Numbered from the stretch's first letter, positions 5,886 through 13,691 are shown. The stretch: DNA of 32,428 nucleotides from Candidatus Cloacimonadota bacterium (GCA_012516855.1 JAAYWB010000009.1:1-32428), one strand, 5' to 3'. Notes: generated from the sequence alone by a model not told the origin. Made by a program: numbers and translations.

Positions 5886-7669
5886 CAGAAACGCGCTCCC
5901 AAGCTCACTGAACTGCGCCAGTCAAGGTTGGAAAGACTGTCACACACGGGGTTGAGTGAAAATTCCAACAGCGAGGAGTCTGTGAATTTCCAAGCCAGCC
6001 CCAGCAAAAGATTGTATTCTATCCAGGTTCCCCAAGTGTATCGGGGTTGGATGATGTAGTAGAGGTCCTGGATGTCGTGTTTGAGTGTGAAAGCTGCCGA
6101 GTAGCGGGTGTTTTTAAATCCAATCACATATTCCTGTCCATTGTAATCGGCGTATTCGTTGCGCTCGAACCCAAAACTGAGGTCAGCCAGCAGGGCGTTT
6201 CCATCGTTGGTGCGGTAAGGGAGCAGCAGCCAGCGCTGGTCTTGGGAACGGGCGGCGAAGGGAAAGCTGTCGAACACCAGTTTGTATTCCATTTCCAACT
6301 GGCGATAAAACGCTTTGTCCGTGGGATCGTACATGTAACTGGTATAATCGGCCCGGACTAGATAGTTCTGGTTGAAAAGCAGCCGGTCACCGATCAGCAG
6401 AGCGCAGGAGGGGTTGTAAACGTAGCTGGAGGTCTGTTTGTTGTTGCAGGAGAGCAAGCCGTCCAGATATACGTCGTCTGTGAGGTTCCAGAAAAAGCCG
6501 TTGCTGATTTTGAGGCGGTCTTTCCAGTAATGGGCGTTAGTAAAGTTGAGCCTGATATGGCGCAGATCGTTGTCCCAGCGGTTCTGGTCGTCCGGAAAGG
6601 TGCTGCGCTGCAAGTCCACAGCAAAAGCTGCAGACAGAGTGTCGCCGTCTGTATATTCCCAATTCAGGCGTGAGGACAGGAAGCGGTTTTCAAGCTGGCG
6701 GCTGGTTTGGGCCTGGGCGAAGGTCTTAAGGCCGTATCCGTGGCTGAAAGTGGATGTCCAGCCAAGGCGTGACCAGGGTTTCAGCTCAAGCGAGAGCGAA
6801 GCTTGGTTCTCAAGGTCTGTGTTGTTGCGCATAGTGTTTTGGGCCAGATCGGTGATTTTCCTGCTGAAATTCTCCAGCAGGCTGAGACGCAGGATCTCCC
6901 AAGGCTCATACTCGAGGCTGCCAGAATAAACCAGCGAACTGCGTTTCTGGCTGTCATCGAGGTCATAATGACCCCTGCCTCCGACGTCCGGAAGCAGCAC
7001 ATAAATGTCATCATACCGCCGCGAGAGGCTGAAATTGTTGTTGAAGACCAGGCTTTGGCTCTGGTGGTTCAGCCAGGCGGAAAGGGAACCCGTCTGATAA
7101 AATTCCCAATCAATTGTCTTGCGCTCGAAAGCGGCGTTTAGTCCGGCGCGGGAGTTCCAGAGCCCGGTTGAGGCGGTTGCCCTGCCATGCACCAGATAGC
7201 CTTGGCTGTTGATTTTGGAATCCAGCAGATAGCGGTCTTCCTCAGAGCGGATCAGGCCTTGCACTCCAGCTTCGAAGAGCAGGCTGTCCGCAGGTTGGAT
7301 TTCCAAAGAATAACCCAAAAATCCTGTTTTATTGCGGTAAGGCTGGAAATCCTCATCCAGTTCGCTGGAATCGTAAAGGTATTCGTAGCCGGATTGAACG
7401 TTGTGTCTAAAAAGTCCGCGGTCGAAAGCCAGGTCCAGATTCAGAAGGGACCGACGGCTGCGTTGGGAGAAATTCAGTCGCTGTTCGCCGAAGGATTGGG
7501 CGTTTATCTGCATCAGAGAGGCTTTGAAAGGGGCAAGCTGGCAACGGAGATTGTTTTCCAGGTTGCGGGAAGCGTTGCTGCTTGAATAGCTGAAATCGAG
7601 CAGATTGACCTGGGACGCGAGCAGGCAGCAGCTAAAGCAAAGAACTGAGAGCAATAAACTCCGCTTCAC
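5885..7669 (-). CDS. Predicted outer-membrane beta-barrel protein, unknown function
   Basis: The 594-residue product begins with a signal peptide (about residues 1-19: K-R, a leucine-rich core, then L-A-S before Q-V-N-L). The rest is made of alternating polar/hydrophobic, aromatic-rich stretches separated by charged turns, as in a large beta-barrel. It ends in ...S-L-G-A-R-F, with the terminal phenylalanine favoured by the Bam complex. I recognise no enzymatic motif and no TonB box or plug domain. The start is GTG at 7667-7669, inside the last 38 bases of rsmA, and the stop shares one base with the tadA start. It is therefore translationally coupled on both sides to RNA-modification genes, an odd setting for an envelope protein. 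I do not recognise the family. Confidence 0.72.
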   Translation of the reverse strand: MKRSLLLSVLCFSCCLLASQVNLLDFSYSSSNASRNLENNLRCQLAPFKASLMQINAQSFGEQRLNFSQRSRRSLLNLDLAFDRGLFRHNVQSGYEYLYDSSELDEDFQPYRNKTGFLGYSLEIQPADSLLFEAGVQGLIRSEEDRYLLDSKINSQGYLVHGRATASTGLWNSRAGLNAAFERKTIDWEFYQTGSLSAWLNHQSQSLVFNNNFSLSRRYDDIYVLLPDVGGRGHYDLDDSQKRSSLVYSGSLEYEPWEILRLSLLENFSRKITDLAQNTMRNNTDLENQASLSLELKPWSRLGWTSTFSHGYGLKTFAQAQTSRQLENRFLSSRLNWEYTDGDTLSAAFAVDLQRSTFPDDQNRWDNDLRHIRLNFTNAHYWKDRLKISNGFFWNLTDDVYLDGLLSCNNKQTSSYVYNPSCALLIGDRLLFNQNYLVRADYTSYMYDPTDKAFYRQLEMEYKLVFDSFPFAARSQDQRWLLLPYRTNDGNALLADLSFGFERNEYADYNGQEYVIGFKNTRYSAAFTLKHDIQDLYYIIQPRYTWGTWIEYNLLLGLAWKFTDSSLLEFSLNPVCDSLSNLDWRSSVSLGARF

Positions 7670-8405
7670 TCAGGGTTTCTCCGCGGCGGGTGAGATCGAT
7701 GCCGCTTTGCTGCTGAAGCCGGTTGAGGCTATCTTTATCCAGCAGGCTGGCAAGATTATTCCGCAAGGTTTTGCGCCTGTGGGCGAAGGCCAGTTCGATC
7801 AGCTTGAGATATTTGGCCAGGTCGGGGATAACGGCTGGAACAGCTCTGGGTTTGAGGGAAAGCACTGCTGAATCGACATTGGGGGCAGGGCTGAAATACT
7901 TTCGTGGAACATCAAGCAAAATCTCTGCGTCGAAAATCCTCCGCAGACGCAGGGTCATCACTCCGTAAGCCTTGCAGCCCGGACTCGTGCAAACCCGCTC
8001 CGCCACTTCCTTTTGCACCATCAAAGTGGCTGAAGTGAATGCCTGGTGGTGATTTTCCAGCCTAGCCAAAAGAGGAGAGGTGATGTTGTAGGGAATGTTG
8101 GCAACCAGTTTCAGCGGTTGGCAGCATTCCGCCAGGGCTTTATCCCAATCCTGCTTCAGCACGTCACCCATCACCAGTTCGAGGGAGTCGCCGAACTCAT
8201 CACGCAAAGTCGCTTCCAACCTCCTGTCCAGCTCAAATGCGCGCAGCCTTGCCCCGGCTGCCAACAAGGCTCTGGTGAGAATGCCATGGCCGGGCCCTAT
8301 CTCCCAAACCGTTTCTCCAGGCTGGATACCGGCAAGCTCCACGATTTTTCGCGCGATTTCCGGCTGATTCAGAAAATTCTGCCCGAGGGCTTTGATGGCG
8401 CGCAT
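7632..8405 (-). CDS. rsmA: 16S rRNA dimethyladenosine transferase RsmA/KsgA
   Basis: RsmA dimethylates two adjacent adenosines in the 3' terminal helix of 16S rRNA late in 30S assembly, using SAM. The 257-residue product has the family entry K-A-L-G-Q-N-F-L (5-12), the SAM-binding E-I-G-P-G-H-G (35-41), the acidic ribose-binding F-E-L-D (57-60) and the catalytic N-I-P-Y (103-106). The C-terminal helical part contains F-A-H-R-R-K-T-L, as expected. The ATG (8403-8405) lies only 5 nt after the T-tract of a terminator-like hairpin and has no purine-rich ribosome site, although the protein clearly begins there. The 3' end overlaps the outer-membrane protein gene by 38 bp. Confidence 0.94.
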   Translation of the reverse strand: MRAIKALGQNFLNQPEIARKIVELAGIQPGETVWEIGPGHGILTRALLAAGARLRAFELDRRLEATLRDEFGDSLELVMGDVLKQDWDKALAECCQPLKLVANIPYNITSPLLARLENHHQAFTSATLMVQKEVAERVCTSPGCKAYGVMTLRLRRIFDAEILLDVPRKYFSPAPNVDSAVLSLKPRAVPAVIPDLAKYLKLIELAFAHRRKTLRNNLASLLDKDSLNRLQQQSGIDLTRRGETLSEAEFIALSSLL

Positions 8406-8410
8406 TGCTC

Positions 8411-8456
8411 AAAAAAATTCAGATCACCCCAAAAGCTCGTCAAGGGGCGATCTGAA
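8411..8456 (-). terminator. Terminator-like hairpin between the zinc-ribbon gene and rsmA
   Basis: On the minus strand a 13-bp stem (arms 8444-8456 and 8418-8430, one G-T pair, 13-nt loop) is followed at once by seven T (8417-8411). It lies 19 nt past the zinc-ribbon stop and ends 5 nt before the rsmA ATG. It has the form of a strong intrinsic terminator or attenuator. Confidence 0.85.
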
Positions 8457-8475
8457 TCTATAGAAAGTGGCCGCG

Positions 8476-8655
8476 TCAGGCGCTGAGACGCGCAGCGGCG
8501 ATGTTCTTACAGTTTTTGCAAACTTTAACGGTCTTCTCGCCGACCTTGATCTCGGTAAGCAACTTGATCCCGGTGCGGTGGCAGACAGGGCATTCACCCC
8601 GCCCGTGATTGGGGAGGTTTTTCACACCTTTGCCACGACGGTTGTCTTTGGACAT
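8476..8655 (-). CDS. Small basic zinc-ribbon protein, unknown function
   Basis: The 59-residue product has an N-terminal basic stretch rich in Arg, Lys, Gly and Asn (residues 2-20), then one zinc ribbon: C-P-V-C-H-R-T-G, a short beta-hairpin, and C-K-N-C. The ATG at 8653-8655 is preferred over the GTG one codon upstream because AGGAG lies 6 nt before it. The layout recalls small RNA-binding or ribosome-associated zinc ribbons, and I recall similar short proteins in spirochaetes, but I cannot name the family. It is the first gene of the minus-strand run leading to rsmA, separated from it by a terminator-like hairpin. A ribosome-related role is only a guess from its size, charge and neighbour. 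Confidence 0.72.
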   Translation of the reverse strand: MSKDNRRGKGVKNLPNHGRGECPVCHRTGIKLLTEIKVGEKTVKVCKNCKNIAAARLSA

Positions 8656-8703
8656 CACTATCTCCTTGGGTTATTCACATTATTTTTTGCTATAACGGAC
8701 CCA

Positions 8704-8730
8704 AAAATACCGTGGCGGCTTTTGCGTCAA
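8704..8730 (-). promoter_or_regulatory. Possible promoter of the zinc-ribbon gene
   Basis: On the minus strand TTGACG (8730-8725) is followed after 15 bp by TATTTT (8709-8704), about 50 bp before the ATG. The spacer is shorter than ideal, so this is tentative. Confidence 0.3.
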
Positions 8731-8761
8731 CAGATATTATCATAAAACCCGTCGTTAATAA

Positions 8762-8880
8762 CTGTCAGTCGCGCCCTGAACGCCTGCTTTCATCCCTTCC
8801 CCAAACCCCTCGTATGATTCCCGCATTGAATGCGGGCATTGTTCGGGAGGCGCGTCAAGGTCACATGAAACGGCCCTAAC
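8762..8880 (-). repeat. Nested-palindrome intergenic element, copy 1
   Basis: Read on the minus strand, this 119-bp stretch aligns without gaps to 25423-25541 (82 of 119 bases identical by hand count, 35 of 42 in the core). The core has an outer arm GCGCCTCCCG, an inner perfect 7-bp stem CCCGCAT/ATGCGGG with a 3-nt loop, and a closing arm CGAGGGG. No T-tract follows, so it is not a classical terminator. Confidence 0.8.
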
Positions 8881-9000
8881 AGCCTGATGGCTTCGCTTCA
8901 ATCATTTGTGGGGTATCCAGCCACTTCACACCTACGCTATCTTGCTCCGCATCAAGGCGTTATACACCCGGCTTGAAAGAGAGCCCAATAAGATCGAGTT

Positions 9001-9040
9001 AATAAATGCAAAGCCCGCCGAAGGGTTCCTCAGCGGGCTT
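9001..9040 (-). terminator. Probable terminator of the cupin/aminopeptidase genes
   Basis: On the minus strand the stem AAGCCCGC/GCGGGCTT (arms 9033-9040 and 9011-9018, 14-nt loop) lies 28 nt past the stop codon. It is followed by TGCATTTATT, a weak T-rich tail. Confidence 0.65.
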
Positions 9041-9068
9041 GGATGTTTATTTGTTAAGGCTGTATTGT

Positions 9069-10130
9069 TTAGCGTTCCAGCTTGAATTTGTCGTCCAGGG
9101 AGAGCACGAACTCGGTGATAAGTTTAACGGTGGTATCCAGGTCCTTCAGCGAAATCACTTCGTTGGGTGAATGCATGTAGCGGTTGGGAATTCCGATAAC
9201 GGCAGTCGCGGCACCGCTTTTGAGGTCGTGGATGGCGTCAGCGTCGGTTCCTGTGCGGCCTGGGGCTATCTCCATCTGAATGGGGAGCTTGTGCTTTTTG
9301 GCTATTTCAAGCAGACGTTTGTGCACAGCAGGATGCAAAGCCGCGCCGATGCTGAGAGTGGGGCCTTTGCCCAGGGAAATGTCTCCTATCACGCGCTTGT
9401 CCGTGCCGGGAATGTCGGAAGTGAAAGTAACATCAACCACCAGGGCGATGTCAGGCTCGATTTGCCAGGCGCTGGTGCGGGCGCCGCGCATGGTGGTTTC
9501 CTCTCCCACGCTGGAAACAGCGTAATAAGAGGCTGTAATCTGCTTCTTTGCCAATTCCTGCATCACTACGGCTGCAACATACACCCCCACCTTGTTGTCA
9601 GTGGCTTTGGAGACGATCAGGTCGTCGGACAGCTGCTCAAATTCGCTGTGGTAGGTGATAACGTCTCCGATGGCTACTTTCTTCAAGGCTTCTTCTTTGC
9701 TCGAAACGCCGATGTCGATCCAGAGGTCTTCCATTTTCAGCTTGGGGCTTTCGTCGCTTCCGCGCATCATGTGGATGGGCTTTTTGCCGATTATCCCACG
9801 CACCACCTTTCCCTGATGATGGATGTCCAAACGTAATCCGGGCAGCAAATTGACATCAAAACCGCCGAGGGATTTCACGTAGATATAGCCCTGTTCGTCA
9901 ATGTGGTTCACGATCAGCCCGATTTCGTCGGCATGACCCACCACCATCACTTTCAGCTTGCCGCTGCCCTTTTTGAGGGCGATGAGGTTGCCGTTGCGGT
10001 CGATCGTGATCTTGTCTGCCACGGGTTTCAGATAATCACGCACCACTTTTTGGGCAGGGCCTTCAAAGCCGGAGGGGCTGGGCGCGGAAACCAGGTCTTT
10101 CAGGAATGTCAGGTTCTTGGCGTTTGGCAT
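9069..10130 (-). CDS. M42 family metallo-aminopeptidase (FrvX/TET-like)
   Basis: M42 enzymes are cytoplasmic cobalt- or zinc-dependent aminopeptidases that usually form large tetrahedral particles and finish peptide breakdown. The 353-residue product has the expected metal and catalytic residues: G-H-A-D-E-I (65-70) with ligand His66, A-T-D-N-K (176-180) with the bridging Asp178, G-E-E (209-211) with the general-base Glu210, Asp233 in V-V-D-V, and Y-M-H-S-P (318-322) with ligand His320. The N-terminal S-P-S-P-S-G-F-E (residues 17-24) is a family hallmark. The ATG at 10128-10130 has GGAAG a few bases upstream and lies 9 nt after the cupin stop, so the two genes are co-transcribed. The exact peptide specificity cannot be read from the sequence. 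Confidence 0.9.
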   Translation of the reverse strand: MPNAKNLTFLKDLVSAPSPSGFEGPAQKVVRDYLKPVADKITIDRNGNLIALKKGSGKLKVMVVGHADEIGLIVNHIDEQGYIYVKSLGGFDVNLLPGLRLDIHHQGKVVRGIIGKKPIHMMRGSDESPKLKMEDLWIDIGVSSKEEALKKVAIGDVITYHSEFEQLSDDLIVSKATDNKVGVYVAAVVMQELAKKQITASYYAVSSVGEETTMRGARTSAWQIEPDIALVVDVTFTSDIPGTDKRVIGDISLGKGPTLSIGAALHPAVHKRLLEIAKKHKLPIQMEIAPGRTGTDADAIHDLKSGAATAVIGIPNRYMHSPNEVISLKDLDTTVKLITEFVLSLDDKFKLER

Positions 10131-10139
10131 CTTTACTTC

Positions 10140-10535
10140 CTAACAGTTGTTGGCGGTTTCGTCCGCGAAGGGGTTGAGTGTTTTTTTCAGCACCGGCTGC
10201 TCGTGGGGAATGATGCAGAGGAATTTCATCAGGTCCGTGCCGGTATTCTTGAAAGCGTGGGGCATACCGGGATCAACATAGATGGCGTCGTTCGCCTTGA
10301 AAGTCAGTTCGCCGTTTTCGGTTTGCAGCACCCCGGTGCCGGAAAGCACGTAAACTTCGTGCTCCCAATCGTGCACATGGTAAGGCGTGTGGCCTTGAGG
10401 CTCCACTTCAAACAACCTCAGGGCGAAATTCGGAGCGCCGTCTTTCTGCCCGATCAGCCAGCGGATCTTGGTCCCCTCAGCCCCTTCAGCGTTGACGGGT
10501 TCAAGGGCGACTTTGTCAAAATGTACTATTTTCAT
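10140..10535 (-). CDS. Small single-domain cupin protein
   Basis: The 131-residue product is a cupin_2 beta-barrel. The first motif has histidines in H-T-P-Y-H-V-H-D-W-E-H-E (residues 49-60), followed by V-Y-V-L-S-G. The second motif is P-G-M-P-H-A-F (about 89-95). The three histidines and the glutamate are arranged to hold a metal ion. Such proteins range from sugar isomerases to dioxygenases and sensors, and nothing here narrows it down. The ATG has a strong AAGGAGG 5 nt upstream, so it is probably well translated. It is followed after 9 nt by the M42 aminopeptidase gene, and ribD ends 68 nt upstream without a terminator. Confidence 0.85.
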   Translation of the reverse strand: MKIVHFDKVALEPVNAEGAEGTKIRWLIGQKDGAPNFALRLFEVEPQGHTPYHVHDWEHEVYVLSGTGVLQTENGELTFKANDAIYVDPGMPHAFKNTGTDLMKFLCIIPHEQPVLKKTLNPFADETANNC

Positions 10536-10603
10536 CTATTCCTCCTTGAATAGCTTGTTAATAAAAGGTTCTGCCATTAGGACGGCATTTGATAAAAGGA
10601 TAA

Positions 10604-11752
10604 TCAGGAACTGTCGCCATGCCAGTCATAAAAAGGATACGCGCTCACCAACAGGTCTTCACCGCTGGATTTGCAGGACAGGTCTTGAAGATTTAGAGCG
10701 AATGAAATATCGGGCAGGTTTAGTTCTGCCAGCATGGCTTTGTTTCCACCCAACAGCTTGGGCCCGTAAAAGATGAGGCATTTGTCCACCAAGCGCGCCG
10801 CGAAAAAAGCCGAAGCCAGTTTGCTGCCGCATTCCAGAAGCACCAGGCAATGACCCTGTTGATGAAGGATGCCCAGCACCTCTTGCAGGCTGAGGATATT
10901 GCCAATGGCGGTGACCGGCTGGATCTTTGCGCCCAGGGCGGCAAGGATTTTGGCCCGCATTGTGTGTTCTTTGCCCCGCGCGCAAAAGACAAGAGTGGGA
11001 AAGTCGTTCATGCTGCGGGCGATGCGTGAATCCGGAGGCAGCTTCAACAAAGGGTCCAAGACAGCACGCAGAGGCTGTTTGAAAGCATTTTTAAGCCTGA
11101 CATTGAGTAGCGGATCGTCTGCCAGGACCGTGCCGATCCCTGTAAGCACCACATCAGCTTCCAGACGCAGATGGTGGACCTGTTCACGGGAACGCTCCCC
11201 GCTGATCCAGCGTGAAGAGCCATCTTGGGCTGCGTATTTACCGTCCAGTGACAGCGCAGCTTTCCAGATCACGAAGGGACGGCGATTGTGAACGCGGCAG
11301 AGATAGTATTCCAACTGGCGGGAAATCTCTTCCGCCTGAACTCCCGGGACCACTTCTATACCTGCTTCCCGCAGTTGCAAAACGCCTTTGCCATGCACGA
11401 GGGGATTGGGGTCCAGAATGCCCAGATAGACTCGTTTGATTCCAGCCGCGATGATGGCCTGGGTGCAGGGCGGAGTTTTCCCCTGATGGGAGCAGGGTTC
11501 CAGCGTTACATACATATCCGCGCCCCGGGCATCTTTCCCAGCCTTGGCAAGGGCCTGGACCTCGGCGTGGTCACCGCCGTAACTCTGAGTCCAGCCTTCA
11601 GCTATCATTTTGCCGTTTTTCACGATCACGGCTCCCACAAAGGGGTTTGGAGAACAGGTCCCGCGCGCTTTTTCAGCGGCTCTGATGGCCCGTTTCATCC
11701 ATTTGGCCTGTTCAGCCTGGGTAGCGTTCAAGGTTTTTGAGAGCTGGTTCAT
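10604..11752 (-). CDS. ribD: Bifunctional riboflavin biosynthesis deaminase/reductase RibD
   Basis: RibD deaminates the pyrimidine formed from GTP by RibA and then reduces its ribosyl side chain. The 382-residue product has the deaminase domain at 19-150, with H-A-E (62-64), P-C-S-H (86-89) and Cys96 as zinc ligands. The reductase domain (about 158-375) includes F-V-I-W-K-A-A-L-S-L-D-G-K and G-I-G-T-V-L-A-D-D-P-L-L-N-V-R. The start is uncertain: ATG at 11752 overlaps the upstream gene by 41 bp and adds 18 residues before M-K-R-A, while ATG at 11698 starts 13 nt after the upstream stop; neither has a clear ribosome site. No other riboflavin gene and no FMN riboswitch are visible nearby. Confidence 0.92.
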   Translation of the reverse strand: MNQLSKTLNATQAEQAKWMKRAIRAAEKARGTCSPNPFVGAVIVKNGKMIAEGWTQSYGGDHAEVQALAKAGKDARGADMYVTLEPCSHQGKTPPCTQAIIAAGIKRVYLGILDPNPLVHGKGVLQLREAGIEVVPGVQAEEISRQLEYYLCRVHNRRPFVIWKAALSLDGKYAAQDGSSRWISGERSREQVHHLRLEADVVLTGIGTVLADDPLLNVRLKNAFKQPLRAVLDPLLKLPPDSRIARSMNDFPTLVFCARGKEHTMRAKILAALGAKIQPVTAIGNILSLQEVLGILHQQGHCLVLLECGSKLASAFFAARLVDKCLIFYGPKLLGGNKAMLAELNLPDISFALNLQDLSCKSSGEDLLVSAYPFYDWHGDSS

Positions 11753-12887
11753 AGTTGGGAGCGATTTTCAGCAGTTCACGCCAGATGGCCTGGGCGGCGG
11801 AAATGTTACCGAGGCCAGCTTCACAGGCAGCCAGATTGTTGCGCACATTAAGGTCATCGGGGCGGTCGGCAGCCAGCCAGGAAAGCAGTTCCTTCGCCTG
11901 TTCCAGTTCCCGGTCATTCAGATAAAGCGCCGAGAGCGCGAAACCGGCAGCGAAGAAATGATTGTCCAGGGCCAGGGAGTTGCGCAGGTCCTCTTTGGCC
12001 TTGTCAAACTGCCTTGCCAATTGCCAGTAAAGCGCGCGGTAGTAATAGAGATCAGCACAGTCAGGATAGAGGGGCAGGTTTTTCCTGATCAGGTTCCAGG
12101 CCGCTTCGGCTTCGCCCTGGGCAAGGTGTTCCGCCAGTTTGTAGAATAGTTTGTTTTGCCCGTAATAGAGATGGGGGCCGCCATTGAGGTTCTGTCGGAT
12201 TTTCCAGCGGCCTTCCGCTGAAGTGAGCAGAACCGCCCAGATCAACTTTCCGCCCAAGTCCAGCACCACCATCGCGCTCACGCCGTCATCGGCGGCCCCG
12301 GCGTGCAGGATTTCGTAACGGTTCACCTTTTTCAGCTCAGGTATCTCGGAAACAAGCCTGGTATAGCGTTCTGCCAAGTCACGGTCTTCCCGGTCATTGA
12401 TGGTGAAAGCGCGCAGCTTTTGCCAGTCTTGGGTTATCACGGCGTCGAAGAATCCGAATGCCACCGTTTCCGGGGTTTCCGGTTCTTCATATTCATCGTG
12501 CGGCAGCTGGAGTTTTTGGAGAAGATAGGTCATGGGGAAATTGGCAGGAAACTGGAATCCGCCGAGCCAGGCCAGCATTCCAGCGCTGTTCTTGGCAGCA
12601 TAATCGGCGGGGCTGAGTCCATCCAGCCCTTCCTGCGGCTGATAGATCCAGAGGTCGATGTGGCGTTTGGCGGTGCGGGTGAATTCGGTGTTGGAATCGG
12701 CTCGGAAAGCGGGGAAGGGGCTGTTTTTATCCTTCACCGCGCTGTAGGGGCATTCGGAGGGACAGCGCAGATCGACCCTCAGTTCCAAACAGCATTTCCA
12801 GCCAATCAGCTTGTCCCGGTTGCGGGGGCATTTGCGCACGCTCCGTTCTGCTCTGCACTTGAAACAGCGTTCTCTGTTCAGCAGCAT
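11712..12887 (-). CDS. Cysteine-rich N-terminal region plus TPR protein, unknown function
   Basis: The 391-residue product has a dense cysteine cluster at its N-terminus (Cys8, 11, 20, 32, 33, 42 and 46, including C-F-K-C, K-C-C and C-P-S-E-C-P), probably binding zinc or an iron-sulfur centre. A middle domain (about 70-250) contains an E-T-V-A-F-G-F-F-D-A-V segment. The C-terminal half (about 250-391) consists of tetratricopeptide repeats with alternating A/L/Y positions. There is no signal peptide, so it should be cytoplasmic. The ATG lies 2 nt after the nadE stop, and its 3' end overlaps ribD, so it is sandwiched between NAD and flavin biosynthesis genes. I do not recognise the family and infer no function beyond protein-protein contacts. 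Confidence 0.72.
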   Translation of the reverse strand: MLLNRERCFKCRAERSVRKCPRNRDKLIGWKCCLELRVDLRCPSECPYSAVKDKNSPFPAFRADSNTEFTRTAKRHIDLWIYQPQEGLDGLSPADYAAKNSAGMLAWLGGFQFPANFPMTYLLQKLQLPHDEYEEPETPETVAFGFFDAVITQDWQKLRAFTINDREDRDLAERYTRLVSEIPELKKVNRYEILHAGAADDGVSAMVVLDLGGKLIWAVLLTSAEGRWKIRQNLNGGPHLYYGQNKLFYKLAEHLAQGEAEAAWNLIRKNLPLYPDCADLYYYRALYWQLARQFDKAKEDLRNSLALDNHFFAAGFALSALYLNDRELEQAKELLSWLAADRPDDLNVRNNLAACEAGLGNISAAQAIWRELLKIAPNYEPALKNLERYPG

Positions 12888-12889
12888 GC

Positions 12890-13657
12890 TCAGTTCTCCA
12901 AAACAGGCGGCAGCCTGCGTTTGAAGGCTGAAGCCGTGATCATTCTTTCCACTTTCCGATACAACTCGGTAGGATGTTCCAAGTTTTCCGAAGCATCCAC
13001 GTTCACGTCAAGTTCAGTGAGGGCGTAAAGAATCTCGTCCAGAACCGGATAGGTAAGTCCCAGATCGGCTTCGTCGGTTTGTCCGGCCCAGAAGTCCGCT
13101 GTTGGTGTTTTATTGATTATCTTGTCCGGAATATCCAGAAGCTTGGCAAGTTCCCAGACCTCAGTCTTGTAGAGGTGGCCGATCGGCTCGAAAGCACAGG
13201 CGGCATCGCCGAATTGGGTGACATAGCCAACCATCAGCTCCGTTCGGTTGCTGGTTCCCATAACCAGGGCGCGGTGTTTGACGCTGAGGTCAAAAAGCAC
13301 GCACATCCGGGTGCGGGCCAGCCAGTTGCCTATGCGGAGTTTGTCGGCTTCAGGTTCGTAAGTGGTAAAATAGGCGTTGGCCATGGGCGTGATATCTATT
13401 ACGTGGTGCTCTATTCCCAATATCCCGGCCAGAAGGCCGGCGTCGGCCAGGGATTCCGGCTGGCTGGTCCTGTAAGGCATAATCGCCGCGATCACGTTTT
13501 TCTTGCCCAGGGCTTCAACTGCCAGGGCCGCGCACACGGCGGAATCGACGCCGCCGGACAGTCCGAAGATCACCCTGGCAAAACCAGCAGTTTTCAGATA
13601 TTCGCGGATAAATCCTGTAATCCGGGCCCGTTCCTGTTGCAGGTCCAGTTTACGCAT
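12890..13657 (-). CDS. nadE: NH3-dependent NAD(+) synthetase
   Basis: NadE amidates deamido-NAD with ammonia and ATP, the last step of NAD synthesis. The 255-residue product has the P-loop S-G-G-V-D-S-A (34-40) of N-type ATP pyrophosphatases, the G-T-S-N-R-T-E-L-M-V-G-Y segment and the T-Q-F-G-D motif that bind deamido-NAD. It lacks the nitrilase-type glutaminase domain found in larger NadE enzymes, so it should use free ammonia. The ATG has a strong GGAGGTGA upstream. The gene leads an operon with the cysteine-rich TPR protein and ribD, linking NAD and riboflavin production in one transcript. A promoter is visible 35 bp upstream. Confidence 0.94.
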   Translation of the reverse strand: MRKLDLQQERARITGFIREYLKTAGFARVIFGLSGGVDSAVCAALAVEALGKKNVIAAIMPYRTSQPESLADAGLLAGILGIEHHVIDITPMANAYFTTYEPEADKLRIGNWLARTRMCVLFDLSVKHRALVMGTSNRTELMVGYVTQFGDAACAFEPIGHLYKTEVWELAKLLDIPDKIINKTPTADFWAGQTDEADLGLTYPVLDEILYALTELDVNVDASENLEHPTELYRKVERMITASAFKRRLPPVLEN

Positions 13658-13691
13658 TATTCACCTCCAGATGCGTTATCCATGCAACGGC

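Larger units (their letters stand above)
8656..9068. other. 413-bp gene-free region upstream of the zinc-ribbon gene
   Basis: No plausible gene is seen here. From low to high coordinates it holds the leader and weak promoter of the zinc-ribbon gene, copy 1 of the nested-palindrome repeat (8762-8880), about 120 bp of unassigned sequence (8881-9000), and the terminator of the aminopeptidase gene (9001-9040). Confidence 0.7.

Noticed and set aside
11753-12890. FMN riboswitch for ribD
   Set aside because: ribD starts inside the preceding coding sequence and there is no leader that could hold the aptamer; none is visible upstream of nadE either.
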